64,000 nucleotides of DNA from Mesorhizobium sp. M9A.F.Ca.ET.002.03.1.2 (GCF_003952365.1 NZ_CP034443.1:4023001-4087000), one strand, 5' to 3'; shown: positions 55,183-63,671, numbered from the stretch's first letter. The notes: generated by a model not told the origin, from the letters alone. Numbers and translations: made by a program.

Positions 55183-55767
55183 TCACTGCAACGGTTCGAT
55201 GACCTCGTAGCCGACCACGCTTTCGGCGTTGGTGCCTTCGTCATAGCGCCTGGCCAGAATCGCCTGCAGGTCGGGCGCGTAGAGCGCGGTGAATTCATCC
55301 AGTGTCTTGCCGGATTCGTTCTTGATCGTCTGCTTGACGGCGAGCACGTTGTACTTGCAGTCGCCCAGGCTGAACGTCTCCTTGCCCTTGACGTTGATCT
55401 CGAGCGTTTCGGTGCCCTTGGGTTGTTTGTTTGGCGCGAGGCGGACGAACAGGGTCTTGCTTTTCGCCCCGGCCTTGAGCGGAAACAGCTTTCTGAGATC
55501 GGAAAACGGGATCATGGCAAGCTGACCGGTCTTGCTGTCGCGAAGCACCTCGATCAGACCGCCGAACAGAAATTGCGCCTGCGGCGATTGAGACTGGTAT
55601 GTGTTGGCGACGGACACTATTCCGCCCGCTGCCGGTCGAAATTCGCTGCGGATCCCGGGCTTTTCGAGAATGAAGCCAGCCTTGGCGGCCTTGGCGTCGA
55701 TGCACTCGGCACCATGAGCGGCGCTCGCCAGGATGGTGAGTGTCATGCCGATGGATATCGTCTTCAT
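55183..55767 (-). CDS. secreted protein of unknown function
   Basis: The 194-residue product has a signal peptide (MKTISIGMTLTILASAAHG) and two cysteines (AECIDAKAAK, LGDCKYNVLAV) that may pair. The middle has SPQAQFLFGGLIEVLRD and the end YAPDLQAILARRYDEGTNA. No domain is recognised. It converges with the secreted-protein gene at 54475 and diverges from the phosphoesterase at 55889. Confidence 0.72.
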   Translation of the reverse strand: MKTISIGMTLTILASAAHGAECIDAKAAKAGFILEKPGIRSEFRPAAGGIVSVANTYQSQSPQAQFLFGGLIEVLRDSKTGQLAMIPFSDLRKLFPLKAGAKSKTLFVRLAPNKQPKGTETLEINVKGKETFSLGDCKYNVLAVKQTIKNESGKTLDEFTALYAPDLQAILARRYDEGTNAESVVGYEVIEPLQ

Positions 55768-55888
55768 AGCATCTGCTCGCGTAAGTTGAGTTCCGACGCT
55801 GAAAGGAATGCCAGACTTGCGGCACCGTGTCGACATACCGTTCGAGCCTACTGGACGAAGAGGCACCGGCTGTGCTGATTTTCCGGCC

Positions 55889-57019
55889 ATGGATCGCGTC
55901 TCGGCAGGACCACTCTCACGGCGCAGCTTTCTGGCGCAGGCGGCGGGATTTGCCGCCGCCGGCGCCCTTGCGCGGCCGGCGCTCGGTCAGACCGGGCAGC
56001 GCATTGCGCCTGTCGACGCCACTTTCCTGTTCATCGCCGACGTTCATGCCTGCCGCATGGCCAGCGGGCTGAGTCCCAATTGCCAGCAGGAAGGCAAGAC
56101 CGATACCGCCTTGCTGCGCAGCGTCGCCGCGTTGAACGGCGTTGGCGAGAACGAGTGGCCGGCCGAAATCAACGGCGTCGCCACCGGCCTGCGCTCGGCC
56201 GGCAGCCGCATCGGCACGCCGCTCGGCCTCGTCGTCGGCGGCGACATGACCGACGACGGCGGCGGCCAGGTCACCCAGCCCAGCGAAGGCACGCAGCTTC
56301 TCCAGTTCAGCCAGCGTTACCAGGAGGGCGTCGGCCCCGATCGCGTGCATGTGCCGGTCTATGTCGGGCTCGGCAACCACGATCTCGACCAGAATGGGCC
56401 GCCGCCGCATGTCGACTGGTATCGCCGCGAAATGCGCGACTATGTCGAGGTCAACCATCGTGCCGGCGTGTTCTTCAAGCCGCCGGTGCCGGCGACCAGT
56501 TACGATGTCGACACCGACTGCTACTCATGGGACTGGGGCGGCCTGCATCTCGTTCAGACGCACCGTTTTGCCGGCGACACCGGCCACGGCGCGGTCTCCA
56601 GCCTGCCGTGGCTGAAACAGGACCTTGCGACCCATGCGGCGGATGGCCGCCCCGTCATCCTGTTCCAGCACTATGGCTGGGATATTTTTTCGATCGAACG
56701 GTGGAATGCCGCCAAAAGAACCTTCGACGATGACGGCACTGGTGCGCCGCATTGGTGGAGCGAGGCGGACCGGCAGGCGTTGCTGGCGGCGCTGGAGGAC
56801 TACAACGTCATCGGCATCTTCCATGGCCACCAGCACGAGACGCCGATGATCTACCGCCGCGACGGGCTCGACCTGTTCAAGCCGAAGGCCGCCTTCATGG
56901 GCGGCTTCGCACTGGCGCGGGTGACCAGTGACCGCGTGGACGTGGTGCTCGGCGAAGCCATCGGCGACCATGGCGAAGTCGCCTTCACCAACGCTTTCTC
57001 GAAGAACCTGAACATGTGA
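55889..57019 (+). CDS. Tat-exported metallophosphoesterase
   Basis: The 376-residue protein has a Tat signal (LSRRSFLAQAAGFAAAGALA) and the calcineurin-like metal sites: FIADVHACR, VVGGDMTDDGG, GLGNHDLDQNG, HYGWD and FHGHQHETPM, in the normal order. It probably hydrolyses a phosphodiester in the periplasm; the substrate is unknown. The ATG at 55889 fits the Tat signal; the frame is open upstream to 55808. Confidence 0.9.
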   Translation: MDRVSAGPLSRRSFLAQAAGFAAAGALARPALGQTGQRIAPVDATFLFIADVHACRMASGLSPNCQQEGKTDTALLRSVAALNGVGENEWPAEINGVATGLRSAGSRIGTPLGLVVGGDMTDDGGGQVTQPSEGTQLLQFSQRYQEGVGPDRVHVPVYVGLGNHDLDQNGPPPHVDWYRREMRDYVEVNHRAGVFFKPPVPATSYDVDTDCYSWDWGGLHLVQTHRFAGDTGHGAVSSLPWLKQDLATHAADGRPVILFQHYGWDIFSIERWNAAKRTFDDDGTGAPHWWSEADRQALLAALEDYNVIGIFHGHQHETPMIYRRDGLDLFKPKAAFMGGFALARVTSDRVDVVLGEAIGDHGEVAFTNAFSKNLNM

Positions 57020-57085
57020 GGAATAACGGTGCACTATGCGTCCAGGCGGGCAGCGCTCTGGCACTTTGATTCAGCGTCGCTGGGA

Positions 57086-57265
57086 TCAGAGCGCCTTCCT
57101 GACCTTGTCCTTCACGTCGCCATAGGCCTTCTGCAGTTTGCCGGCGATCTTGTCGGCCGAGCCTTCAGCCTGGACGCGCCTGTTGCCGGTGGCCTTGCCG
57201 GCGGCTTTCTTGACCGAGCCCTTGACCTGCTTGGCCACGCCCGCAATCTGATCCTTGTTCACCAT
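57086..57265 (-). CDS. CsbD family stress protein
   Basis: The 59-residue protein reads MVNKDQIAGVAKQVKGSVK, then KAAGKATGNRRVQAEGSADK and LQKAYGDVKDKVRKAL. This is the classic Lys/Ala/Gly-rich CsbD pattern, related to YjbJ and induced by general stress. AGGAGA precedes the ATG at 57265. A candidate EcfG/RpoE2-type promoter lies 50 bases upstream. It is too short to have been found easily by size. Confidence 0.93.
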   Translation of the reverse strand: MVNKDQIAGVAKQVKGSVKKAAGKATGNRRVQAEGSADKIAGKLQKAYGDVKDKVRKAL

Positions 57266-57314
57266 AGCCGCATCTCCTGCGTAGGTTCACTCGCCCAAAA
57301 CGGGCATCAAAACA

Positions 57315-57340
57315 AACGGGGCAGGCGCGGCGTCGGTTCC
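57315..57340 (-). promoter_or_regulatory. candidate EcfG/RpoE2-type promoter of the csbD gene
   Basis: On the minus strand GGAAC (57340-57336) is followed after 17 bases by CGTT (57318-57315). This is the GGAAC/CGTT pattern of the alphaproteobacterial general stress sigma factor as I recall it. The csbD start is 50 bases downstream. Confidence 0.65.
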
Positions 57341-57429
57341 AGGCTCGGTCGGTCGAGCGGAACAGCTTCCGGTGGCGAGGCGGACAGGATAGGGTGCGCC
57401 CGAAAGCGCCAGCAAGGCTGGGAAGGACA

Positions 57430-58098
57430 ATGGCTGAATTCACGCTCTTTATCGGCAACAAATGCTTTTCGTCCTGGTCGCTCAGGCCATGGGTGGCGAT
57501 GAAGCATCTGGAGATCCCGTTCGAGGAAGGCTTCGTACGCCTGCGCACGCCCGAGACGTTAGCCAATCTGGCCAAAGTGTCACCTACCGGCCAGGTGCCG
57601 GTGTTGATTCACAAGCCGTTGAATGGTGGGGACAGGATCGTCTGGGAAAGCCTTGCCATCCTTGAATATCTTGCCGACCTGTTCCCGGAAAAGAAGCTGT
57701 GGCCGGCCGATATCGGCGCTCGCTCGCTGGCCCGTTCGGCGGCGACCGAGATGCATTCCGGCTTTCGCGAGGTCCGCTATGGCTGGCCGATGAACCTGCG
57801 CAGGCCGAAGGGCCACAAGCCGCTCGACGCCGAAGGCGAGGCGCAGCGGGCGCGCATCGAGGCACTGTGGCGGGAATGCCGGGAAAAATATGGCAAGGGT
57901 GGACCGTTCTTGTTCGGCCACTTCACCGCGGCGGATGCCATGTATGCGCCGGTCGTTACCCGCTTCGACACCTATGGCGGCACGCTGGCGCCGGACACCC
58001 GCGCCTATGTCGACGCTATGCTCTCAACATCGGCAATGCGGCACTGGTATGCGGAAGCGGCGAGGGAGATGTGGCCGGAGCCCGGCCCGGACGAATAG
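57430..58098 (+). CDS. glutathione S-transferase family protein
   Basis: The 222-residue protein has a thioredoxin-like N-domain with the Ser-containing start LFIGNKCFSSWSLRPWVAMK, the cis-Pro GQVPVLIHKP, and WESLAILEYLADLFPEK, plus a helical C-domain (LFGHFTAADAMYAPVVTRFDTYG split over helices). It is of the bacterial GstA/maleylacetoacetate-isomerase-like kind. The two GSTs in the window are only distantly alike. GGAAGGA precedes the ATG. Confidence 0.9.
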   Translation: MAEFTLFIGNKCFSSWSLRPWVAMKHLEIPFEEGFVRLRTPETLANLAKVSPTGQVPVLIHKPLNGGDRIVWESLAILEYLADLFPEKKLWPADIGARSLARSAATEMHSGFREVRYGWPMNLRRPKGHKPLDAEGEAQRARIEALWRECREKYGKGGPFLFGHFTAADAMYAPVVTRFDTYGGTLAPDTRAYVDAMLSTSAMRHWYAEAAREMWPEPGPDE

Positions 58099-58640
58099 GG
58101 CCCGGTAGAACGCCGCGTTCGGGGCTGGGCTTCCGCCACGAAATCCTGCCGATGATGACCGCCGTGATGTGAAGCCGGCGCTACGGGCGCCATAAAAGAA
58201 CGCCCCTCGCGCGTTTTATTGCACGGGAGGCGTCCTTTGTGTCAGCCTTTCCTAAGATTGCTCTCATGAACTGCTGACGATATTCAAAATGCACGGATGC
58301 CAGAATGGTTCCCGGCATGGCGCGATTTTTTTTAACAGCTGGCGCTGGCCCGGTTTTGGCGCCTTATCTGCCACCGGTTTGTCTGCGCAGCCAAGCTCAC
58401 GGCGACCGGTCCGCCGGGCGGCGAAAGCAGCGGAGAAAGCAAAAAAATGTCGGGAAAGCAAAAAAAATGACACGACTTCAAAAGAAGTCTATAAGAAATT
58501 TATCGATATTTGTTTGACCGACTTTTGTTATCCGCGTGTCTAGGCGCACCTTTGACGAACTTCCCCCAGCAAAATCGAGACAAACGTTGTTGTGCATTCG
58601 CATGACGGCGAGCGAATATTTGCCACGGAAAGGGTTCGTT
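58099..58640. other. leader of the cold-shock gene and intergenic region
   Basis: No convincing gene is seen; an open frame at 58289-58543 lacks a ribosome site and family features. The left part holds a terminator-like hairpin. From about 58430 to 58560 the DNA is A-rich, with GAAAGCAAAAAAATG occurring twice, unlike the neighbours. The last 100 or so bases probably form a long structured leader, as is common for cold-shock genes. Confidence 0.55.
58195..58238 (+). terminator. possible terminator after the GST gene
   Basis: AAAG-A-ACGCC (58195-58204) pairs with GGCGT-C-CTTT (58229-58238), with one mismatch and a large loop; it ends in CTTTGTG, so termination would be weak. Confidence 0.45.
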
Positions 58641-58850
58641 ATGAACACAGGCACAGTTAAATGGTTCAACGCCACCAAGGGTTTTGGTTTTATTCAGCCT
58701 GACGACGGCTCGGCCGACGTTTTCGTCCACATCTCGGCCGTGGAACGCGCCGGAATGCGCGACATCGTCGAGGGCCAGAAGCTCGGCTACGAGATGGTCC
58801 GCGACAACAAGTCGGGCAAGATGTCCGCCGATCAGCTGAAAGCGGCCTAA
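58641..58850 (+). CDS. cspA: cold-shock protein (CspA family)
   Basis: The 69-residue protein is an RNA chaperone with the cold-shock domain motifs [20 protein letters not shown] (RNP1-like KGFGFI) and [10 protein letters not shown] (RNP2). The usual length is about 70. The ATG at 58641 lies after AAGG, and the long A-rich leader is consistent with cold-regulated expression. The open frame upstream is not used. Confidence 0.96.
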   Translation: MNTGTVKWFNATKGFGFIQPDDGSADVFVHISAVERAGMRDIVEGQKLGYEMVRDNKSGKMSADQLKAA

Positions 58851-58912
58851 AACGGAATACGGAATTCAGCCTCGCCGGTGACCACGGATGTACTGGCACT
58901 GGTGAACGGCGA

Positions 58913-58955
58913 GCGCATGATCCGGAGACATCAGTTTCCAGAAAGGATCATGCGC
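58913..58955. repeat. palindromic intergenic repeat (RIME-like), copy 5
   Basis: Perfect 11-base arms GCGCATGATCC (58913-58923) and GGATCATGCGC (58945-58955) with a 21-base loop. Same ATGATC core as the copies at 6580 and 38415. Confidence 0.8.
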
Positions 58956-58991
58956 AGATGAGTTTGCGCTAAAACGCGCGGCGCTCCAGCG

Positions 58992-59016
58992 AAAGGTCAG
59001 GCAATGCCTGGCCTTT
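58992..59016 (+). terminator. terminator-like hairpin downstream of cspA
   Basis: AAAGG-T-CAGGC pairs with GCCTG-G-CCTTT around an AAT loop, with one T-G pair, followed by TGCGTTT. It is 140 bases after the cspA stop. Confidence 0.55.
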
Positions 59017-59189
59017 TGCGTTTGGGACGCTTCAAAAAGTTCGATAAAGAGCACCGCGCGTTCGCCTGAACGTGTTAAGGATGCTCAAGCAAACTTGAAT
59101 CCGACTGCCGTATTGCCCTGTGCGTGGCCTGGTCGAAAAACCAGACTCGCCATTCTGCGGCATCATGCTCCGAACCAGGAGAAAGAACC

Positions 59190-59417
59190 TTGACCGCCAC
59201 TTCAAAGAAATCCCGCGACCAGGCCGAATCCATCTTCAGCAAGGCCCAGACCCAGTCCATGTCGCTCAACCGCATCATTTCCGAGCAGGATGCCGTGAGC
59301 CAGGCCCGGGAAGCCAAGACCGCGCGGCTGCGCGAACTGCGCCTGGAAAAGGAAGCCGACGATATGGCTGCGGCCGCCGCGCTCGCCGCCTCGCCGAAGC
59401 GCGCGGGCAGACGCTGA
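59190..59417 (+). CDS. small charged protein of unknown function
   Basis: The 75-residue product (from TTG, MTATSKKSRDQAESIFSKAQ) is a predicted alpha-helical, Lys/Arg/Glu-rich protein (REAKTARLRELRLEKEADDM). It has no cysteine or known domain. AGGAGAA precedes the TTG at good spacing. It leads a run of four closely packed small genes, with a stop that overlaps the next start (TGATG). Confidence 0.65.
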   Translation: MTATSKKSRDQAESIFSKAQTQSMSLNRIISEQDAVSQAREAKTARLRELRLEKEADDMAAAAALAASPKRAGRR

Positions 59418-59824
59418 TGGCCACCAAGCGCGTCCCGCAAAAGGCGATCGCCGCCGATTCGACCATCGCCGATGTCGTGGGAGCCCTCGACAAGCCGGTC
59501 GAATATGTCCGTCGCGTGCTCGAAAAGCTCGAGCGCTGCAAGCGCGCCCATGGCGATGCCCAGGTCAGGCTCGGCGTGCGCGGCCGCTCAGAATGCCCGA
59601 ACTATCTGATCGAATATGTCCGCGAAAATGCCAAGACCCGCGAGCGCGTCACCCATCAGGATGCCGCCTATAGCGGCAGCACGCATCGCGAGCTGGCGCC
59701 TCGGCACATCGAGGAGGCCAGAAACTGGTCACCCGAGGAAATGAACATCACGGCGGTCTCGGCGCTGATCGGTCGCCTTCGCAACCCGAATGCGCCATCA
59801 TCGCGTTTCTCCGACGAGGATTGA
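59417..59824 (+). CDS. hypothetical protein
   Basis: The 135-residue product starts MATKRVPQKAIAADSTIADV, has the helical core KPVEYVRRVLEKLERCKRAH, and ends in EEMNITAVSALIGRLRNPNA with a polar tail. No family is recognised. It is translationally coupled to the gene upstream. Confidence 0.6.
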   Translation: MATKRVPQKAIAADSTIADVVGALDKPVEYVRRVLEKLERCKRAHGDAQVRLGVRGRSECPNYLIEYVRENAKTRERVTHQDAAYSGSTHRELAPRHIEEARNWSPEEMNITAVSALIGRLRNPNAPSSRFSDED

Positions 59825-59825
59825 T

Positions 59826-59987
59826 ATGGCCATAAAATTTTCCGCCAAGGACCAGCCGGCAGCATCAGCCGCCACCGCAAAGCTGGCCAAGCCGGCCGCC
59901 GCGCCGAAAGCCGATGCATCCGCCGAGGCCGCGATCGACCTGTTCAAGTCGCCGGTGGCGCCGCGCAAGACCAGGAAGAAGAAATAG
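59826..59987 (+). CDS. very small Ala/Lys-rich protein
   Basis: The 53-residue product is Ala/Pro/Lys-rich, with a basic tail (PRKTRKKK) after the core DASAEAAIDLFKSPVAPRK. Such histone-like tails suggest nucleic-acid binding, but this is weak. Its ATG at 59826 is one base after the upstream stop. Confidence 0.5.
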   Translation: MAIKFSAKDQPAASAATAKLAKPAAAPKADASAEAAIDLFKSPVAPRKTRKKK

Positions 59988-59992
59988 CGCTC

Positions 59993-60376
59993 TTGCCGCG
60001 AAACGCTGATCTTGATCCTGTCGCGCCAGGGCTGCTTGCCTTGGCGAGCGCCGGGGACTTTTCGTCTCTGGAAGAGAGCGCCGCCCCTCTCTTCGACTGC
60101 CAGAGCTGTGGCGCCTGCTGTTCCTATTCGGCCGAATGGCCGCGCTTCTCGACAGAAGACGACGCGCAGCTCGACCGGATTCCGGCAAAATATGTGTCCG
60201 CCGACGAAGCCGGCATGCACTGTGACGGGACGCGCTGCTCAGCGCTTGCCGGCGAGGTTGGCAAGTCCACCGCTTGCGGCATCTACGAGATCCGCCCCGA
60301 TGTCTGCCGCGCCTGCATGCCCGGCGGCGGCGATTGCCTGATGGCGCGTCGCGGCCATGGGCTGCCGACGCGGTAG
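59993..60376 (+). CDS. YkgJ family Cys-cluster protein
   Basis: The 127-residue protein matches the YkgJ/zinc- or iron-chelating cluster family: CQSCGACCSYS, then HCDGTRCSALAGEVGKSTACGIY cut in two, and RPDVCRACMPGGGDC. It should bind a metal cluster with eight or more cysteines. It starts with TTG at 59993 by the best-spaced reading, and is last in the small cluster. The function is unknown. Confidence 0.82.
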   Translation: MPRNADLDPVAPGLLALASAGDFSSLEESAAPLFDCQSCGACCSYSAEWPRFSTEDDAQLDRIPAKYVSADEAGMHCDGTRCSALAGEVGKSTACGIYEIRPDVCRACMPGGGDCLMARRGHGLPTR

Positions 60377-60438
60377 TGACGGCCTTCGGGCTGGCGTCTC
60401 AGTTTAAATTTCCACGTTGTGTCAAAGAGCGGACATTC

Positions 60439-61359
60439 TCAATCAGATGATCGAAAGGCGCTGCGGTAGAGGCCGGGCGATCGTCCGGTCAACCGTTTGA
60501 ATGCCTGCGAGAACGACGGCACCGATTCATATCCGACGGCGCGCCCGATCTCACCAATGTTCTGGTTCGTTTCCCGCAGAGCTTTGGCGGCAAGGTTCAT
60601 CCGCCATCGAGTCACATAGGACAGCGGCGGCTGTCCTACGAGTTGAGTGAAGCGACGCGCGAAAGTGGCCCGGGACTGTGCCGCGCCGCTGGCAAGGGAA
60701 GCGATGGTCCAGGGATTACCCGGCCGCTCGTGGATTAGGCGCAAAGCTTGCGCAATGCCTTTATCGCGTAAGGCGCCAAACCATCCCGTTGTTCCGAGAG
60801 GCTGATGTTCTATCCAGGCACGCAACAAGAACACCAAAGTGCTATCGAGAAGGCGTGGGGCCACAATATCGTGGCCGCCGAGATTACCTTTCGCTTCGAC
60901 CTGCAGAAGTTCCAGGGCAAGCCGCAGCGGCTCGGTGGTGTCGATCTGATTTCGGGTCAAATGAATCAGCGGAGGAAGCAGCGAAACCATCGGATATGGA
61001 CCCACGCTGTCGAGTAGATATCTCGCACAAAGAAGAGTTGTCGCGCCGCTCTCGTTTTTCGGTTCCGGTCCGTCCCGATTTGCGGAAAAGACGGCAGATA
61101 TGGATGCGGTCTGTGCATCCGCCGGATTGCAAAGGGTATGTCCGACACCGCTCGCGACAAGAATGACGTCTCCCTCGCCTAAGCGGATCGGTTCCTTTTC
61201 ACCGGTCAGCCGCAACCAGCATTCGCCGTGCTGTATGACGTGGATGGCGGCGTTCCTCATCGGATCGACTGAAATACCCCATGGCCGATGTAGGGTCGCG
61301 CTGCCGATCATGGCGCTACCAAATCTCAGCGAAACGAGAACTTCGGATAGGACGTCCAT
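60439..61359 (-). CDS. AraC family transcriptional regulator with cupin-type sensor
   Basis: The 306-residue protein has an N-terminal cupin-like domain (HVIQHGECWLRLTGEKEPIRLGEGDVIL cut by a turn, then ASGVGHTLC) and C-terminal AraC helices (PWTIASLASGAAQSRATFARRF, IGEIGRAVGYESVPSFSQAFKRL). The starts at 61359 and 61368 are both possible; 61359 has better spacing to GGGGA. It faces away from the NTF2-like gene at 61529, a possible target. Confidence 0.9.
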   Translation of the reverse strand: MDVLSEVLVSLRFGSAMIGSATLHRPWGISVDPMRNAAIHVIQHGECWLRLTGEKEPIRLGEGDVILVASGVGHTLCNPADAQTASISAVFSANRDGPEPKNESGATTLLCARYLLDSVGPYPMVSLLPPLIHLTRNQIDTTEPLRLALELLQVEAKGNLGGHDIVAPRLLDSTLVFLLRAWIEHQPLGTTGWFGALRDKGIAQALRLIHERPGNPWTIASLASGAAQSRATFARRFTQLVGQPPLSYVTRWRMNLAAKALRETNQNIGEIGRAVGYESVPSFSQAFKRLTGRSPGLYRSAFRSSD

Positions 61360-61528
61360 GAGCACCATCCCCGATAATGAACCAAACGACGATATTAGAC
61401 GATTGGATAAGAATCTAGGGAAATAGCGTATCGACTGTCTCGCAAGCGCGATAGACTATGTTGGCAATGTCGGCGAGCGGACTCTCCTGTCCACAACAGG
61501 CAGAAGCAGGCACCTAACGGAGCAAGAC

Positions 61529-61948
61529 ATGCGTGACGAACCATCAAGGCCATTTCCAGGCAAGATTCACAACGCCCTCGAGACCAATAAGATGATCGTC
61601 GTGGATTTCATCGACAAAGCAGTAAACCAGGGAAACATCGAAGCTGCTTCGATGCATTTTGGCGAACGCTATGTCCAACACAATCCGAACATTGCGGATG
61701 ACGCGGACGGTTTCAAAGCCTATCTGCGGCAGCTCAGACAGTCGTTTCCGCTCGTGAGAGGAGAGGTGAAGCGGATTTTTGCTGAAGGAGATTTCGTCAT
61801 CGTGCACATGCACGCAAAACGTGAGCCCGAAGAGGAGGGCTTGGCCATCGTCGACTTCTTCAGACTGCAGGACGGCAAGCTCATCGAACATTGGGAAGTT
61901 CGGCAGCCTGTTGCGGATAGTAAGCTGCATGCCAACTGTATGATCTGA
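61529..61948 (+). CDS. NTF2-like/SnoaL-like protein
   Basis: The 139-residue protein has a SnoaL/NTF2-type cone fold signature: VVDFIDKAVNQGNIEAASMHFGERYVQHNP split in two, then GDFVIVHMHAKREPEEEGLAIVDFF and IEHWEVRQPV. These small enzymes or binding proteins act on hydrophobic ligands; the reaction is unknown. AACGGAGCAAGAC precedes the ATG. It is divergent from the AraC regulator. Confidence 0.85.
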   Translation: MRDEPSRPFPGKIHNALETNKMIVVDFIDKAVNQGNIEAASMHFGERYVQHNPNIADDADGFKAYLRQLRQSFPLVRGEVKRIFAEGDFVIVHMHAKREPEEEGLAIVDFFRLQDGKLIEHWEVRQPVADSKLHANCMI

Positions 61949-62128
61949 GTGCAGTAAACGGCGGCCTAAGGCGCCAACTTGCGCCGTTGGGAGAGTAAAT
62001 CCGGATGGCAGCCTCTGGTCGTGGGCCGAAATTCGAAATGAGATACTGCGGCTACTCAGGCTGGCTTGTGCCTGCGCGTTTCGCTGGTTACGTTGCCGGA
62101 GGCAGGGCCAACGCCGGGAGAAGCATCC

Positions 62129-62740
62129 GTGAGCATCGAATTCCTGTTGACGTCACTGATTGTCGTGGCTTCGCCCGGCACCGGCGTTCTCTATACGCTG
62201 AGCGCCGGCCTGTCGCGCGGCGCGCGCGCCAGCATCATCGCTGCTTTCGGCTGTACGCTCGGCATCATCCCGCATATGGCGGCCGCCATCACCGGCCTGG
62301 CAGCGCTGCTGCACACCAGTGCTGTCGCCTTCGAGACGCTGAAATATCTGGGTGTCGCCTACCTGCTCTACATGGCCTGGAACACGCTGAAGGAGGGCGG
62401 CGGTTTGAGCGTCGCGCAGGATATCGCGCCGCGCTCGGCCGGCAAGATGATCGCCTCGGGCGTCCTCATCAACATCCTCAACCCAAAACTGTCGATCTTC
62501 TTCTTCGCCTTCCTGCCGCAATTCGTCAGCACCACCGAACCGCATGCGCTGTCGAAGATGCTGGAGCTCAGCACCGTCTTCATGCTTTTGACCTTCATCG
62601 TCTTCGTCGGCTACGGCATCTTCGCCGCTTCGATCCGCAGCCATGTCGTGTCGCGGCCGATGGTGCTGACGTGGATGCGGCGCACCTTCGCCGGCGCCTT
62701 CGTCGCGCTCGGCGCCAAGCTGGCGCTGGCGGAGCGGTAG
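62129..62740 (+). CDS. LysE family amino-acid exporter
   Basis: The 203-residue membrane protein has the LysE/RhtB pattern: MSIEFLLTSLIVVASPGTGVL, AAFGCTLGIIPHMAAAITGLAALL in helix 2, and GVLINILNPKLSIFFFAFLPQF. It exports amino acids or similar compounds. The GTG at 62129 follows CGGGAGAAG at good spacing, and this sets the start well inside a longer open frame. Confidence 0.92.
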   Translation: MSIEFLLTSLIVVASPGTGVLYTLSAGLSRGARASIIAAFGCTLGIIPHMAAAITGLAALLHTSAVAFETLKYLGVAYLLYMAWNTLKEGGGLSVAQDIAPRSAGKMIASGVLINILNPKLSIFFFAFLPQFVSTTEPHALSKMLELSTVFMLLTFIVFVGYGIFAASIRSHVVSRPMVLTWMRRTFAGAFVALGAKLALAER

Positions 62741-62752
62741 CGCCAGCCGGCG

Positions 62753-63139
62753 CTACCCCTTGACGTAGCCCATCGCCTCGACGATCCGGCCGTCGGCGAC
62801 GCGCATCAGATTGACGCCGCGCAGCGAGTTGCCGTCGGCCATGAAATAGCGCCAGCGGATCGTCGCCCGCTCGCCGGCGACGAAGGTTTCCTCGACATCG
62901 AAGCGCGTGCCCGGTTGGGTGGCGATTGCCGACCATAGCGCGACGCATGCTTCCTTGCCCGCATGGCGCGCGCCATCCGGCGCCGGCACGGTGTTTTCGA
63001 TCACGCAGTCCTCGCCCACCAGTTCGGCAAGCGCCGCAGGATCGTGGCGCTGGAACACGTCGTTGTAGCGCCGCATGATCTCGGCCGTCTGCTGGGACAG
63101 GTCGTTCGCGGCCCGGTCCATGACAAGCTCCTGTGTCAT
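62753..63139 (-). CDS. SnoaL-like/NTF2 family protein
   Basis: The 128-residue protein has the NTF2-like pattern: MRRYNDVFQRHDPAALAELV, CVIENTVPAPDGARHAGKEA and GERATIRWRYFMADGNSLRG with MRVADGRIVEAMGY. AGGAGA lies 7 nt before the ATG at 63139. It follows the OsmC gene with a 17-base gap and is likely co-transcribed with it. Confidence 0.85.
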   Translation of the reverse strand: MTQELVMDRAANDLSQQTAEIMRRYNDVFQRHDPAALAELVGEDCVIENTVPAPDGARHAGKEACVALWSAIATQPGTRFDVEETFVAGERATIRWRYFMADGNSLRGVNLMRVADGRIVEAMGYVKG

Positions 63140-63155
63140 CTCCATTCTCCTGGTT

Positions 63156-63602
63156 TTATTGACTTTTAGCGACCTCGACGAGCACGGCCTTGAGCGTGAT
63201 CTGAGGCACGCCGGCAAGCGCGCGCGAGACGAGGCAGCCTGCCTTGGCGGATCGCGCAAGACGCTCGAATTCGTCTTCCGCGAGATCCGCGACCTCTGCT
63301 TCTGTTTCAAGGTCGATGCGGGTGATCGTCGGTCCGGCCGTGCTGGTGCCGAGATGCACTTTGGCGACGGTGTGGATCCGTACGGGGACATGGCCGCCGC
63401 TGCCGAGTACGGCGCTCAGCGCCATCGAGAAGCAGCCGGCATGCGCCGCCGCGATCAGCTCTTCGGGGTTGGTGCCGGGGCCATTCTCGAAACGCGACGG
63501 AAAGGAATAGGCGCCTTCGAAGACGCCGCTGCCGAGCCGCAGCCGGCCCGAACCTTCTTTCAACGACCCCTGCCATTGGGCCTCTGCTTCACGGATGGTC
63601 AT
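63156..63602 (-). CDS. OsmC family protein
   Basis: The 148-residue protein has two conserved redox cysteines in HAGCFSMAL and KAGCLVSRAL, the family PEELIAAAHAG motif, and ENGPGTNPEE before it. OsmC/Ohr proteins reduce organic hydroperoxides with a dithiol partner. It forms a two-gene unit with the NTF2-like gene and is controlled, probably, by the divergent TetR regulator through the operators upstream. Confidence 0.92.
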   Translation of the reverse strand: MTIREAEAQWQGSLKEGSGRLRLGSGVFEGAYSFPSRFENGPGTNPEELIAAAHAGCFSMALSAVLGSGGHVPVRIHTVAKVHLGTSTAGPTITRIDLETEAEVADLAEDEFERLARSAKAGCLVSRALAGVPQITLKAVLVEVAKSQ

Positions 63603-63630
63603 TCGTTTTCTCCTCGATAATACCACTGGC

Positions 63631-63671
63631 ATATGTAGACTGATCTACATATTATGTAGACCGATTGTCAT
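63631..63671. promoter_or_regulatory. tandem operators between osmC and tetR
   Basis: ATATGTAGA-CTGA-TCTACATAT (63631-63652) is perfect, with 9-base arms. ATGTAGA-CCGA-TTGTCAT (63654-63671) is an imperfect second copy. The sites lie 29 bases upstream of the OsmC start and 45 upstream of the TetR start, and are the likely binding sites of the TetR protein. Confidence 0.85.

Larger units (their letters stand above)
58851..59189. other. intergenic region with two palindromes
   Basis: The gap after cspA has a RIME-like palindrome at 58913-58955 and a terminator-like hairpin at 58992-59016. No gene is seen in the remaining stretch up to the TTG start at 59190. Confidence 0.55.

Noticed and set aside
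58289..58543. Small basic open frame upstream of cspA
   Set aside because: No ribosome site and a low-complexity A-rich origin; better explained as the cold-shock leader.
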